Source: Climacium dendroides (Eukaryota; Streptophyta; Bryopsida; Hypnales; Climaciaceae). From it: 64,000 nt of DNA. Position numbers and translations under genes: made by a program. Of this stretch, positions 1 through 11,240 are shown piece after piece. The notes below the pieces were generated by a model that was given only the letters and a program-made list of their open reading frames with translations, was not told the origin of the DNA and did no database searches. The DNA is taken from contig OX467092.1 in assembly GCA_950106755.1 (NCBI GenBank), forward strand, positions 25,372,582 to 25,436,581, read 5' to 3'. Each line of letters opens with the position of its first letter. Position 1 is the first letter of the stretch.

Positions 1-2460
1 TGTCACCTCCAATTCCAAAATAAATTTATGTGCAAATTTCTGAAACATTTTGGGGAAGGACAACATACTAAAATTTAAAAATGAACATTTCTCTTGTTAT
101 AATCTCACAACTCCTATGCAATTTTTCACTCAAAATTGGTGAACATACTAATAAGCAAGCTCTTTAAACATCTATATAGTTAGATTTTGAAAAAAACACA
201 ATTTGCTTCATTGGGGTTAACTATAAACCCATGCTCTTTTTTCATAGTCAAAACACACTTGAAAAGGCTTGGACATTTAGGGGTTAACCAATTAGTACAC
301 ATACAATTCCCCAAACTTGGTCACACACAAAAAAAAACCAAGAAAAATACATCACCGCAGACTGGGACTCGCCCTAGACTTTCACTCGACAGAGAGGGAA
401 GAAAAATGGAAGAAATATGAGCCTAATAGGAACTCCAAATGCGACAGCTATCTCATAGAAAGAAGACACCTAACCACCACCAACCACCGAATTGGAACTA
501 CTAGCAACCAAACTAAAAGAACATGATTGTTAACAAGACAATTGGTTTGAAAATTTTTCTAACATGGACATGACATAAAGGAATTAAGAAAGGTAGTTCA
601 TGTAATGAATTACACTAAAAAGGTACAAGTTCCTGAAATAGTCTTTAACATGTCCATTATCATCACGCAAAACATTGATTTCAATCATTAACCTACCTAA
701 TGAAGTCTTGTTTACATTAATTAGAAAAAAATTAGCATAGATTGATGGAAAATGTAATGGATTGTTTGATAAATGTCTGTATTAGGGAGTTTGTCTGTCA
801 TGGGCTGGTTTACCTTACTAATAAGCTGCCAACCAAACTAAAAGAATAACATGATTGTTAACAAGACAATTAGTTTGTTATTGCCTAACCCCCAATCTCA
901 CACCAACTTGGTAACAACATCATCAACTAATTAGTTCTGACATCTCACCCAACTACGCTTGTTCCGAAAGATCACTCCAAAAACTACCAAATTGGATTAA
1001 AAAAAACTCAACAAATTTGAATTAGGCAATAACTTCCCTGATTAAGTCATACCCAAACATCATTCAAGTTAGACATTCATATCCAAGACTCAACTAATTG
1101 CCAAAAGTCTCCAATTTAAGTTGAACAACTTGACAAAATGACCAAATTGGATGTCTTAATTTAAAAGCCTACTACCAAAATGAAGTAAACCACCAAAATT
1201 TTCACAAAAAGATTACACAAAAAGAAAGCCCTAATTGGTAATCTCCAAACTATAATATACATCTATAGTGAAAACTTTAGGTTTTTTTTTAGTATATTCT
1301 ATATTTGATATGAACTTTCTTCATTTCCTCTCTTAAGAAATTCACAATAATTTCAACTTTTTTCCAAAAAATTTGAAAATTTTATGATTTGTAGTAGATA
1401 TATGACTTTATCTTCGAAAAATAAATTCAAAGACTTTCATTCATGTATAGTAGCAAAATGGCAACAAATAAAGTAATGGTCATCAAAGTTAAAGGTAGAA
1501 GCCTGGTGGTAAGACAAACAAGGTTCTAATATGGTTCCCATGTCTCCAAGGGATTATTTTAGGATGTAAATGATCACCATCAGCACACGTGAACCATTTT
1601 AGAACCCTGTCAATATAACCATTCTCTATCTTAGCAAAAAAAAAGGGGGGTTGTAGGCACCAACAAACAATGTTAAAGACAAGTGCTCAAGACGGGAGGA
1701 GACTTCATTACATCAACTAAAACTTACTATTTAGAGGAAGATGAGTAAGGTAGGATCCTCCAAAAGCGACCACTAGCACGTACATACATTTTGCTCTCTT
1801 CAATGTACCAATAGTGCACATTTCAAGAGGTGATCGCATCTAGTGACCACTACATATCAACTTCTAAAATCCATAACTAATTCATTGAAGGTTCAGAAAA
1901 AAAAGGAAACGACTTTGATTTGATGCCAATTCCAATTTCAATCCCATAAAAAATTTACCGAAAATTGTTTCAAGGAGTTTTTCTTCCCCCCCCAAAATGC
2001 AATCAGCTCTTACATGGTACAAGGTCGCTTTAATGCAAACTACCTTTACTTATCAACCTTCCTCCCCAAAACAAGCAAGACCTCCAAAGACCCTTGTTTT
2101 TTTTTAACAAAAATATTTTTAACAAAAAGTGAAGAGCAGATTCATTGCAACCCTGAATCATTGTACTTTCAGTCTATCTTATGTGGTAGAAATAGATGAG
2201 ACACTACTAAGAGGACGGGCAGCATCCGTCCGTCCAGGATATTCCTCTTCAGACTAATCATACGGCCTAAATTACGTACTTCTTCTTACTTTTCTTTCCA
2301 TCACCATAAAGGGCTAACTGAAGGTTTAATTTCTTTCCATTGATTTAATAAGCTTTTCCAACAACTCAGAAGCAATCTCCATCAATGCACATCAATGGAC
2401 AACAAGAATTACTATAACTTTTTGAAAAGCAAACTCAAAGATGAATTATAAAAAAAATAG
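1..2460. other. AT-rich gene-free stretch with one short direct repeat
   Basis: No convincing coding region or RNA gene is seen; the small open frames near 187-526 and 2014-2199 lack coding character. One ~45-bp direct repeat (505-549 and 830-877, about 325 bp apart; shared core CATGATTGTTAACAAGACAA) is the clearest structure. Bases 200-1250 contain many variants of an AATTGG/CCAATT word, like the array at 51.7-53.6 kb. Bases 1862-1990 resemble part of the inverted family at 31.9 and 35.2 kb. Confidence 0.5.
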
Positions 2461-2625
2461 CCTGTGTGCCCTGTGCCGTTGCCAAAATAAAAGTAAAAAG
2501 TAATTTTTTTCATTTTTTCATTGAGATTTTTTTTGAAATTCAATGACCTTCAAATTTTAGGTCCAAACATTACGAAATAAAGCACGTGTACCCATCCTTG
2601 TAGGTGGGTACACCCAAAACTGCCA
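2461..2625 (+). repeat. Fragment of the GTGCCCTGTGCCGTTGCC repeat family
   Basis: The segment begins with GTGCCCTGTGCCGTTGCC followed by AAAATAAAAGTAAAAAGTAATTTT, the head seen in the better-preserved copies at 29.1-30.35 kb and 55.7-55.9 kb. The conserved GC-rich core (GGTGCACCCCTCCTCG in other copies) is decayed here. It is probably an old degraded copy. The family class is not recognised. Confidence 0.55.
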
Positions 2626-2876
2626 CTTTTTGCTACTGAGCCTTGTTACTATTATGAAGCTAGCTAGATTTTCATATGTTCATGTTGGCAAGTGAAAGGA
2701 GGTTCCAATGCACTAGAGAACACCTCATTTGGATATTGTATGCAAAAGTTATTAAGGAACAAAGTTTGGTTCTGAAAGCGCTCTATCCAAATAGGTACAT
2801 AACTGATTTTGGAAATGTACATAGGCTGTAGATGGCGCTTTAAGGTCAGGTGCCATTTTGGGGTGCCTACCTTATT

Positions 2877-3157
2877 AGGTAGTGTGCTGTAAAACGAACC
2901 ATTTCCTTCAAATGGACCTTAGCTTTAGGAGTGGATGGATTTGGGAAGACCTGTGGTCACAAATAGGTGTCTATGTCCTTAATCTTTGAAAATTTATAAG
3001 TAATTCAAAAATGCTTGGAAAAATATAAAACCACTTGTGTTAAGTTCCATGTTTTTTTTTTCTTTCTCTGAAAAATAATATAAAAATATTTTTGTCCATG
3101 GAAACCTATGAGAAAGGCAGATCAGCCCATAAATGGTTGCTTTTAGAGCATCTACCT
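2877..3157. mobile_element. MITE, family with AGGTAGTGTG ends (copy 1)
   Basis: The left end AGGTAGTGTGCTGTAAAA and the right end (reverse complement AGGTAGATGCTCTAAAAGCA) are imperfect inverted repeats. The inner part, from GATGGATTTGGG to AAATGGTTGCTTTTAGA, is shared almost base for base with 30551-30961. The right flank is TA and the left flank is TT, so a TA target duplication would have one mismatch. This copy lacks an inner block of about 130 bp present at 30.6 kb. Confidence 0.6.
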
Positions 3158-4018
3158 TAGAGCTTTCCCATATCCAAATGTGATTGGAAGATGCACAATT
3201 TCAGAGATCTCACCATAATAAATAAAATAAAATAAACAAATAATTTTATTTAAGATATAAGAAGATTAAAGTTTAGATAGCAAAGCATGCAAAACTCGTA
3301 AAGGATGAGGGGGGATTTAGCCATTTTTAGTGCATTGCTCAAAATTGAAAATAAAAACTATTTTTTTTAACTTCAATCATACAAATGTAGAGTAGACTAC
3401 TATGCGAATGTATTGAAAAAATTACAACCTATTTGATTGCATGGATTAAAAGATTATAATGTTTGAAGTAGAAAAAAAAGACTTTTTTTCATTCCTATAA
3501 ATGGGGTTAGTAGACTTGGAGCCCTCTTGGAATAAAATTTTTGCTCTTGATGAATTTGAGTTTTTCTACCACTAAGTTTTAAATCTCACTAGGTACACTC
3601 ATGCAAAATGCAGAATATAGAGGTCTAGTTTATTCTAAATCCCCTTGCAATACAAGAAGGTTAAGTAAACTGACAATACACTAGTCATTTTTTTGATGAT
3701 TTCTTGTGCAATGAGGAAATCTTTTATTTGAAATCTAAATGGTGAAAGATTGAAGACAAACATTTGGAAATTTAGAAACAAAGGTTGGAGTATGTAGGAA
3801 AAAAAATCAAGAACTCTAACTTCAAAGATTGCAGGATAATTATAAGGCTTGAAGTTAGAAAAAAAATGTTTTTTCTTGAAATCAACCCAATATAGCTAAC
3901 AAAATTTAGCTCCTCTTAGAATGAGATTTGAAAACCAAATTTTTTTGGGGGGGAATTTTATGACATATTTTATTAATTACATACATGCCAACTTTCAAAA
4001 GTCGATGAAGGTTTTAGC
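3158..4018. other. AT-rich stretch, nothing recognised
   Basis: Homopolymer-rich DNA with no supported gene. The only open frame of note, 3921-4112, runs into the left terminal repeat of the next element and is not considered real. Confidence 0.5.
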
Positions 4019-4299
4019 ATTAGAAGACATTTCAGGCCTCTATAGGGCTGCGAGTTATCATGGCAGGGAACTCCCCGTAGTGCATTGTAGCAATGATAGC
4101 GCAATAGGTTGATGTGGTCGCAACCTTGCCATGTCATTTTTGAAATTTTTAAAAAAATTCAACTTTTTTTGGCATTCTAAGAACTAATTAATTAATTTTA
4201 ATTTTTTTTCCCTAACAGTTGGCCGTTCCATCGCTGCAAGGAAAATAGCGAGGGAACAAGACTAAAACGCCCCTATCGAGGCCTGAAATGTCTTCTAAT
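4019..4299. mobile_element. Fold-back MITE with GAAGACATTTCAGGCCTC ends
   Basis: The terminal inverted repeats match perfectly over about 20 bp (GAAGACATTTCAGGCCTC at 4023-4040, its complement at 4278-4295), and the match continues imperfectly into CTATAGGG/CCCTAT. A TA dinucleotide flanks both ends, so this fits a Stowaway-like (Tc1/mariner) MITE of about 270 bp. It has no coding capacity. Its right end touches the next fold-back element. Confidence 0.7.
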
Positions 4300-4300
4300 A

Positions 4301-4619
4301 TGGGGAATTTCATTAAAATGGTGATTATTCTGGGACTTTGGCATTCTCACAGTTCAGACCGGGCGGTCTAAGCTCTACTAGTGTCCTAGATTTTTGAAAT
4401 CTATACCATTATTAGATATCTGAAATCTAAGAAATATGTAGATTGTTTGAACCGATTGGTCTAAAATCTACATCTTTCCTAGATTTAATACATCTAATAG
4501 TGGTATAGAATTCACAAATCTAGGACACTAATAGATTTCAAACTGCCCAGTCTGAACTGTGGGAACGGCACACTATGAAAATGGTACATGGAATATCGCC
4601 ATTTTAATGAAATTCCCCA
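4301..4619. mobile_element. Fold-back MITE with TGGGGAATTTCATTAAAA ends
   Basis: The left end TGGGGAATTTCATTAAAATGG is mirrored at 4598-4619. Inside, further pairs (CAGTTCAGACCGGGC against GCCCAGTCTGAACTG; GTGTCCTAGATTT against AAATCTAGGACAC) make almost the whole 319 bp a hairpin. No clear target duplication is visible. It starts one or two bases after the previous MITE ends. Confidence 0.7.
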
Positions 4620-5651
4620 TTAATATAAAGTTTAAGCCCAAATTGTCTTAATTGGCCATTTTTTTGAGTAATATAACTTTTTAATCTAGGTACCTAATTT
4701 GAAAAAAAAATTACATTATTACTAAGGAGGGATATTCTTACACGTTTATACCTTGTGTCAAAGTTTTATGAACATCCCACTCATATTGACTTTGTAGAAA
4801 TCCAACGATATTAGTGTGCGTGAACTTAGAAGTATAAGCCTATGAGCCTTGAGTCCAGGTGTAAGTAGATAGCCTATGAGATCCTAAATTCACATGCTAA
4901 CAATCTTGTGTAGGAACCTACCCAAATTTTCATGTATCCACTGAAAGGACACTTGGTCCTTCAAAGATTAATTGATAAAGTTGTATAACTATAATTTGCC
5001 TCTTAAATGTTTATTGTTTGAAACACTTGGAGAAAGTGGGTGGTTAGCGTATTGTTAACCCATGAAAATCCCTCCAAAAAATTGATTAAATTTTGCAATT
5101 ACATTGAATAGGGATTTTAAAGGGGCCCATGTTAATTAATCGACATCACGCACTAAATAAGTATCTTTTTTTTTTATACATCAAAGTTACTGAAGTGTCT
5201 TGAGGCTGTACATCATGTTTTAAACATTTATAAGGGAGTTGATCCATTTGCGACTAGGCACCCATTCCCATCACATAGACTACACTCTTTCCAATCAGCA
5301 GGAAAAAGCAAGAGATTAATTATGGTACAATCTCCAATGCAGTCATGGCGCATTACGATTGGCTGCAATTGTGGTTGATTTTGCAACCAACCCATGGTTG
5401 GAAATAAGAGGACCTACATGACAAGAATATGTCAAAAAGAATCTTCAACTAAAAAATTCGTAGTAATTATGTTTTAAGAAATAAAATTCTGAAAATAATA
5501 TGGAATCCTTCTAAACTCTATGTCTGTACATGGGAAAATTTCTCCACTTAAGAAAACAACCCTCTAGATATGCAAAATTGCTTAAGTGGCCGAAAATGGA
5601 TCGACTCCCTTAGTTTTCCACAACATAAATCCCTATCAATTGTTTGGTCCC
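4620..5651. other. AT-rich stretch, nothing recognised
   Basis: No gene, RNA or clear repeat boundary was found here. Confidence 0.5.
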
Positions 5652-5661
5652 CTTGATAACC

Positions 5662-5897
5662 GGCTAGGGAGGACTGACCCCTCTATTGCCCCGTTTTCTA
5701 CCCTTGAATAAAACACTGGAATCTTTTTATTTGCCATCCATGAAAAAATTTGAAAATTTTGAATTCATATTTGCAATCAGAGACCCCAAATTAGTCTAGG
5801 GAGGTGTAGAGAAACAAATTTTACATGGTCCCAAATAGGGGGCAATTTTTACATTTACCCCTAGTTGGGGCAATAGAGAGGTCAGTCCTCCCTAGCC
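5662..5897. mobile_element. Mutator-like MITE with 10-bp target duplication
   Basis: The terminal inverted repeats are about 31 bp with one mismatch, starting GGCTAGGGAGGACTGACC. The 10-mer CTTGATAACC lies immediately outside both ends (5652-5661 and 5898-5907), and a 9-11 bp target duplication is diagnostic of Mutator-like elements. The 236-bp interior has no coding capacity, so an element elsewhere would have had to supply transposase. Near-perfect ends and an exact duplication suggest a fairly recent insertion. Confidence 0.85.
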
Positions 5898-5907
5898 CTT
5901 GATAACC

Positions 5908-7160
5908 CGGTCAAATGACCCATTGCACTCGCCTAAGAAATGACCCATTGTGGGATTTTTTTTAGTACGTGAGATGTGGGCCACAATGCATGCCTTACAT
6001 GACAGCAATGGAGTGAGCATGCATTGACCTCATTAGGAACTTCTAACTTTCTAGTGTGAAATTCATTGTAAAAATTGACTTTTTTGACCTTCTGTAATAG
6101 AAAATACTTTGACTACATTAGGAAGTGAGACGACCATCACAGATTCAGATTTTGTTGGTCTTAACCCAGTAAGGACGGACCCATGACCGCTGATTTCAAG
6201 CCTCATTCCCCATCACCCAATTTGTTAACATTTTGCAACTAAATATGAATGAAAAATTTTATATTCATTTTTAAGCTGAAATTACATGTCAGCTCCTTTA
6301 CTTTACAAATTTTTTAGATTTTTTCATGAAAAATTGATTATTTTGAGAATTTTTGAAGAAAAAGTGAAGAAAAATCACCACAAATAGATAATAATTTCAA
6401 AAAACAAAAACAATTCACCATGTGTGTATACTACAGTACCAAACATTATGGTATAAACTCGATTTCCATGTCATTCTCTAATTAAAATTTAATTGACATT
6501 TGAAAATACATCCAAAGTTCAAATTGCAATAAAATATGTAATATTAGGAATTTTTTCAAAATTCAAATTGGAGTAAAAACTAGAGAAGATGAACTTCATT
6601 TTGTTAGTTTGGCTCAAACTCAAAAAATATCATTTTTGTGAAAAAATTCCAGATTTAGAGCAAGGAGCAACAACTTCCCAAAATGCACTAAAATGGTATA
6701 TTTTGTGATCCGTTTTTTCTACTAACTTCTCATTTAGATAAAGACAAACATTGGCAAGACTAAAAACTCAATTGGATAATCTTCATAACCCACCTTGAAG
6801 GGTCAATAATTAAAAAATGGATGGAAAAATTCTTCTGATCTCTATACACACCATTCTGTAGTCATCCAAACGCCACAAAATGGCGCTGGCAGCGTTACTG
6901 GGTTAAGGAAGTCTACAGACTCTTCAGGGCTCAATGCTTCAGAAATTCCTAGCGAATTCATACTTTGTCAAAAAAAAATATATAATTTCAATTGCACTTG
7001 CTGTTTCTCACACTTGTACTAATGTGGGAAAAAGATTGAAAAAAATTCAGCAACAAACTGATGATGCCAAACTCCTCATTCTGACCCCAATGGATTGGTT
7101 TAGCTCACATGATAAAAATCAGTCAAACTTTGAACTTGAAGAAAACGTCTGACCCTGGTA
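5908..7160. other. AT-rich stretch, nothing recognised
   Basis: No gene or element boundary is supported. The open frame 6934-7152 has no recognisable product. Confidence 0.45.
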
Positions 7161-7162
7161 TA

Positions 7163-7530
7163 AGGTAGAACTATCCATTACCATACAGATTTGCTATCTA
7201 GGTACTTTGGAAAAGCTATTTATGAGCTCTCATATTTTTCAGAGATTGAATTGTTTGAGAGAAATCAATTGAAAAAAAAATGAAGACATTTTAACAAGAA
7301 TTGAATTTTTTGTGATTTTTCAAAGCTGAAATGTAAAACTGTGAATAGACCCTTGTTGAAGCATGACCAGACCATTGTTGAAGCCTGGGCTAATGTGTCC
7401 GCTCCCTAGTGCATCACCATCATGATCATGGATGAGTAAGATTATGATAATAAGATGGGCCAGTGACGGAAATGGGAGGAACCTGTAGGTAGGGGAATTG
7501 GGTAAATGGTGGTAATGGGTAGTTCTACCT
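7163..7530 (-). mobile_element. TA-flanked MITE, AGGTAGAACTACCC family (inverted copy)
   Basis: The ends are AGGTAGAACTATCCATTACC and its complement, flanked on both sides by TA (7161-7162, 7531-7532). The 368-bp body is the reverse complement of the copy at 25801-26147 and of the two halves split by the transposon at 21.8-25.0 kb (shared words include TTTCAAAGCTGAAATGTAAA and CATCATGATCATGGATGAG). The TA duplication fits Tc1/mariner-type (Stowaway-like) MITEs. It has no coding capacity. Confidence 0.8.
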
Positions 7531-8059
7531 TACCTTACCCCAGAATACTGAATAGTACCGATGTGGAGAAATGCATATTTGAGTGCAGAGAATGCATGAT
7601 AAATTATTGGTGAATTCAATGACCTCCTACCGGACAAAGAACTCGATTGCCGTGTCCCCCGAAAACTGAAAAAGCAAGGCCTATTTGTTTGATTAGGTGA
7701 GCTTGGGTTTTCAATTTGAAACAGTTCATAAATGCCACCTCATGCAGTAAGTAACTTCTTTTTTTTTTTTCTTTTTTTTTTGCCCTTTCTGCCAAATGGG
7801 GATTCCAAAGAAAGACAAGGATTCCAATTCATAAATGCACCGCCACAGGAGCCCAACTGAACCCAACCCTATCTAAATTCCCACGCGAACCAAAGACGCA
7901 CCAATCAAGCCTGGACACATCGTCACATGTGCATTATTGCATACCGTATAAAATACGCATTCCAGAGTGTCTCGGAAACCTCCAGGCCAGGCTCCCTCCA
8001 AATTTGGAGTAAATCAAATTTTCCACACGATGAAGTTCTTATTTAAAAAAAAAAAAATT
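7531..8059. other. Low-complexity intergenic DNA
   Basis: Contains T-rich tracts (7759-7781) and an A tract (8045-8057). No gene was found. Confidence 0.45.
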
Positions 8060-8061
8060 TA

Positions 8062-8628
8062 ACCCCTAAAGTCCCAAAGTTCGTAGGGGGAGACTCTTGG
8101 GATTTCAGGTAGGCTTGTGTGATCTCAATTTTTCACATGATTTTTTGAAACTTTTTTTTGAAGATAGGAAATTAAATTATCTTTTTGGGAATATAATTTT
8201 TTTTTTCAATCAATGTCCAAAAACAAAAGTTATACCACTGTCAGTCCAAAAAGCAACTCGAAGGTAGTCCAAAAAGAATCATAAAAAAAAAATTTAATTA
8301 AATTTTTTTTTTCTCAAAGATTATATTTTTGTTTAGATTCATTCCATTTGGACTAGAGATGAGAAAGTTATGGACAATCTTAGTTTTGGGGCAATCTAAA
8401 CATCTTCTTCAAAAAATCTTGAATTCATCACTTAAAATGCAAATATCTTGCAATCTAGAAGGTCAAAGTTTCTGAAAAATTTTCCACACATTCTTATACT
8501 AGTATAGTATAAGATCTTATGGGTTAGATGTATAAATTTTTTTATTTTAAAGTTTTTTTCTCTTTGTAATAGAAATGATAGTTTTAAGTGGATTTTGATG
8601 GAGGAAAAGGCCTTGGGACTTTAGGGGT
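8062..8628. mobile_element. TA-flanked element with ACCCCTAAAGTCCC ends
   Basis: The terminal inverted repeats (ACCCCTAAAGTCCCAAAG, mirrored at the right end with one mismatch) are flanked by TA on both sides. The 567-bp interior is non-coding. Related, more decayed copies are seen at about 9640-9990, 33806-34680, 36290-36412 and, inverted, near 34960-35110; they share the phrase GGAATATAATTTTT...CAATTAGTGC and the terminal GGACTTTA-GGGGTTAA. It is a non-autonomous TA-specific family. Confidence 0.7.
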
Positions 8629-8689
8629 TAAAACACATAGACAATTTTCATTTAATCCCTACATGACCAATTTCAGTATGTTTTGGGTA

Positions 8690-9060
8690 TCTTAACTTTT
8701 GGGGGCAACATAACTTTTTTGGGTAGGTACATATGAGCGTAGATTTTTTTTTCCTTTGAAATTTTCACACAACACGTGGACGAGGAGTAGCTTTAAGGCA
8801 CAACAATTTTAATATCTTTTGACTACATGGTTAAAAAGTTATTGTGTGATATGTAGCAAGTTGGGTAGCTTGACAAATTTAAAAAATCAATTTTTTCAAA
8901 AATAAAAATTTGAAATTGGTTCATTAGATTTATATATATGTGGAAAGATTTGAATCATTCATTTTGATTAATGAAATGAAAGTTATGAGGAATTCTAGTT
9001 TGCTGGCAATTATGGATTCTCTACTTTAAAATAAACTTTTTGAAAAAAAATGGGAAATCC
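8690..9060 (+). repeat. Dispersed non-coding repeat (copy 1)
   Basis: Aligns along its length with 42715-43130: shared words include TTTGAAATTTTCACA, AGCTTTAAGG, AAAAATTTGAAATTGGTT and AAAGTTATGAGGA(A/G)TTCTAGTTTG. No terminal repeats were identified, so the class is unknown. Confidence 0.6.
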
Positions 9061-10381
9061 ATTGCAAAGAGTTACACAAATGACAATGAAGTTTTTAACA
9101 CTGGTGCATTTCATAACTAAATAGTGAGATTAGGTTGCCCTTGAGTAATTTATTTAATTTATTGACTATATAAATATTTACTATTGTTGTACAAGAATGC
9201 ATTTTTTTTGAATTGTTGGAATTAGTAATGCTCATAAATCTCTATGTGTATAAATGGAAATAACTATAGAAATTTTTATTGTCTTTAATGACTTATAGAG
9301 TAAGTTTCTTGGGATAAGGCAATTCAACTGTTTAGGCCACCTAATTTCACTATTTTATGTAACCTTCATACCCATTGCCTTTCCTTCATGCACCTACTTG
9401 TTATATTGAGCTTCCACCTCTTCACTTAGCTATTGATGAAGTATTGTTGAATGTAGAATATTCTACACTATTTATTGTAGAGCCAAGGCAATGAAGTGCA
9501 TGCTATGGAATGTTACACACACCTTTGGCATTTGGTAGTTCTAGAAATATTTCAACAAATTCAAAGACTATCTAAATTTTAAATGCTTATAGTATTTTCT
9601 TAATCCCTAATAAAATCCCTTTGTTCCATATGGAAACAAAATGTATTTCGGGTAGGATTCTATAGTTTTTATTTTTATTTTTATTTAAAAAAAAAATTGA
9701 AGTTAGGAAAGCACATTGACTTGGGTGGAATATAATTTTTATTCCAATTAGTGCCCAAGAGCAAAAGTTATGCCATCCTAAGTCCAAAGTAGGGATTGTC
9801 AAGCAATACAAAAAAGCCATAAAAGTCAAAATAAAATTTTCAAAATTTTGTTTCTTATAGAAAAAACTTTTTTTGTCTACAATGGAAAGATTTGATTCAT
9901 TCTATTTAGACTACCAGTAGTGATGAGAAAGTTATGGACAATCTTGTTTTAGGGGCAATCTAAGCATCTTCACACTATTTCCAAAAATATGAAAATAACA
10001 TTGACTCCGATTAATCCCCAAAGACATGGCCATATCAATAAGAAGATCTACAAAAAAAAATCACATTCGAGGATGAATAATTGCACTTTCTGTTTTTATA
10101 GTTTCCTTGAAAGTCATTCATCTAAAGCTTTTAGTCTTTGGAATTTTATAAGATTGACCCTAAAATGTTGCATAGGTCCCCAAGTGACTAATGGATGACT
10201 TTCAAGATTACCATAGAAACAAAGAATGCACCTATAACCCTACAAGTTTAAAATCAAATCATTTTGTTTCACTAGCTTTATGAAATGTCTCATCCTTTTA
10301 GGGTTCAATTCAATAGATTTTTTTAGAATACAAACTTGTTGTCAATTCATATAGGATTTCTGAATTCTTTTAGTTCAAAGT
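9061..10381. other. AT-rich stretch with one decayed repeat copy
   Basis: Bases 9640-9990 are a degraded copy of the 8062-8628 family (GGAATATAATTTTTATTCCAATTAGTGCCC). The rest shows nothing recognisable; the open frames at 9587-9829 (minus) and 9989-10198 lie in or next to that repeat. Confidence 0.5.
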
Positions 10382-11240
10382 TTTTGAAAAAAAATCTTCT
10401 ACCATGCTTAAATGAGGTATGAAATTCTATTTCAAGTACAATTCATACTTTCAATTCAACTATGTAGGTTGTACTCTTACTAATTCTAATTTATGTATTC
10501 CATATGGGTTGTTTTACCACCTACTACCTTCATATGTGTAGAAAGAGTTTATCTTTTTTCTTTGGGAGACAAAAAAATGCATTGAAATTTATTTTAGTAA
10601 TACAGTGTTGAAGTTACTATCTTGGTACAACATTGACAAGTCTTGTGTTGAATGCTAGCTACCTTTGTAGCTACTTATGAGTGTGGAATATTCTACATCA
10701 TTTCATATAAGATGGTAGGAGGTAAAACAACTCATGTGGGATATATAAATTAGAATTAGTAAGAGAACAACTTGCATAGTTAAGTCAAAAGCAAGAGTTG
10801 TATTTGAAGTAGAAATTCATATCTCATTTGGGCAAGGTAAAAGACTTTCTTCAAAAAACATTGAAGATAGAAAAATGAAAAAATCAAGTTAAATTCCATC
10901 TTCAAATATTTGTTTGAGATTTTGAGCCTCCAATAAAAAATTATGGACAAAAGTTTATGGAGGGGATGGAAAAGACATGTTTAACATTTTGAACCCCCTT
11001 CTCTTAATTTTGTCCATAACTATTAATTGAAGTCTTGAAATCTCAAATGGTTTTTTGGAAATGAAATTTAGCTTGATTTACCAAAAATTTTAGTTCAATT
11101 TTTTTCAAAAAAACTTATTCTACTATGCCAAATTGAGGTTTGAAATTCTACTTTGAACACAATTCCTATGTTTTGACAATGAATAGACAAGCTCTCATCT
11201 TCAAATTATCCTATATCCTTTGGGGATTCATGATAGAGAA
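10382..11240. repeat. Alternating inverted repeat (three module copies)
   Basis: One module of roughly 150-250 bp occurs three times in alternating orientation: 10382-10527 (minus), 10709-10965 (plus) and 10990-11180 (minus). Shared words are ATTAGAATTAGTAAGAG, GTAGAA(A)TTCATA and AATTTTGTCCATAAC with their complements. The same plus/minus module pair recurs at 17770-18330 inside a Harbinger-like element, which suggests a decayed relative of that element. No outer terminal repeats were found for this copy. Confidence 0.65.
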
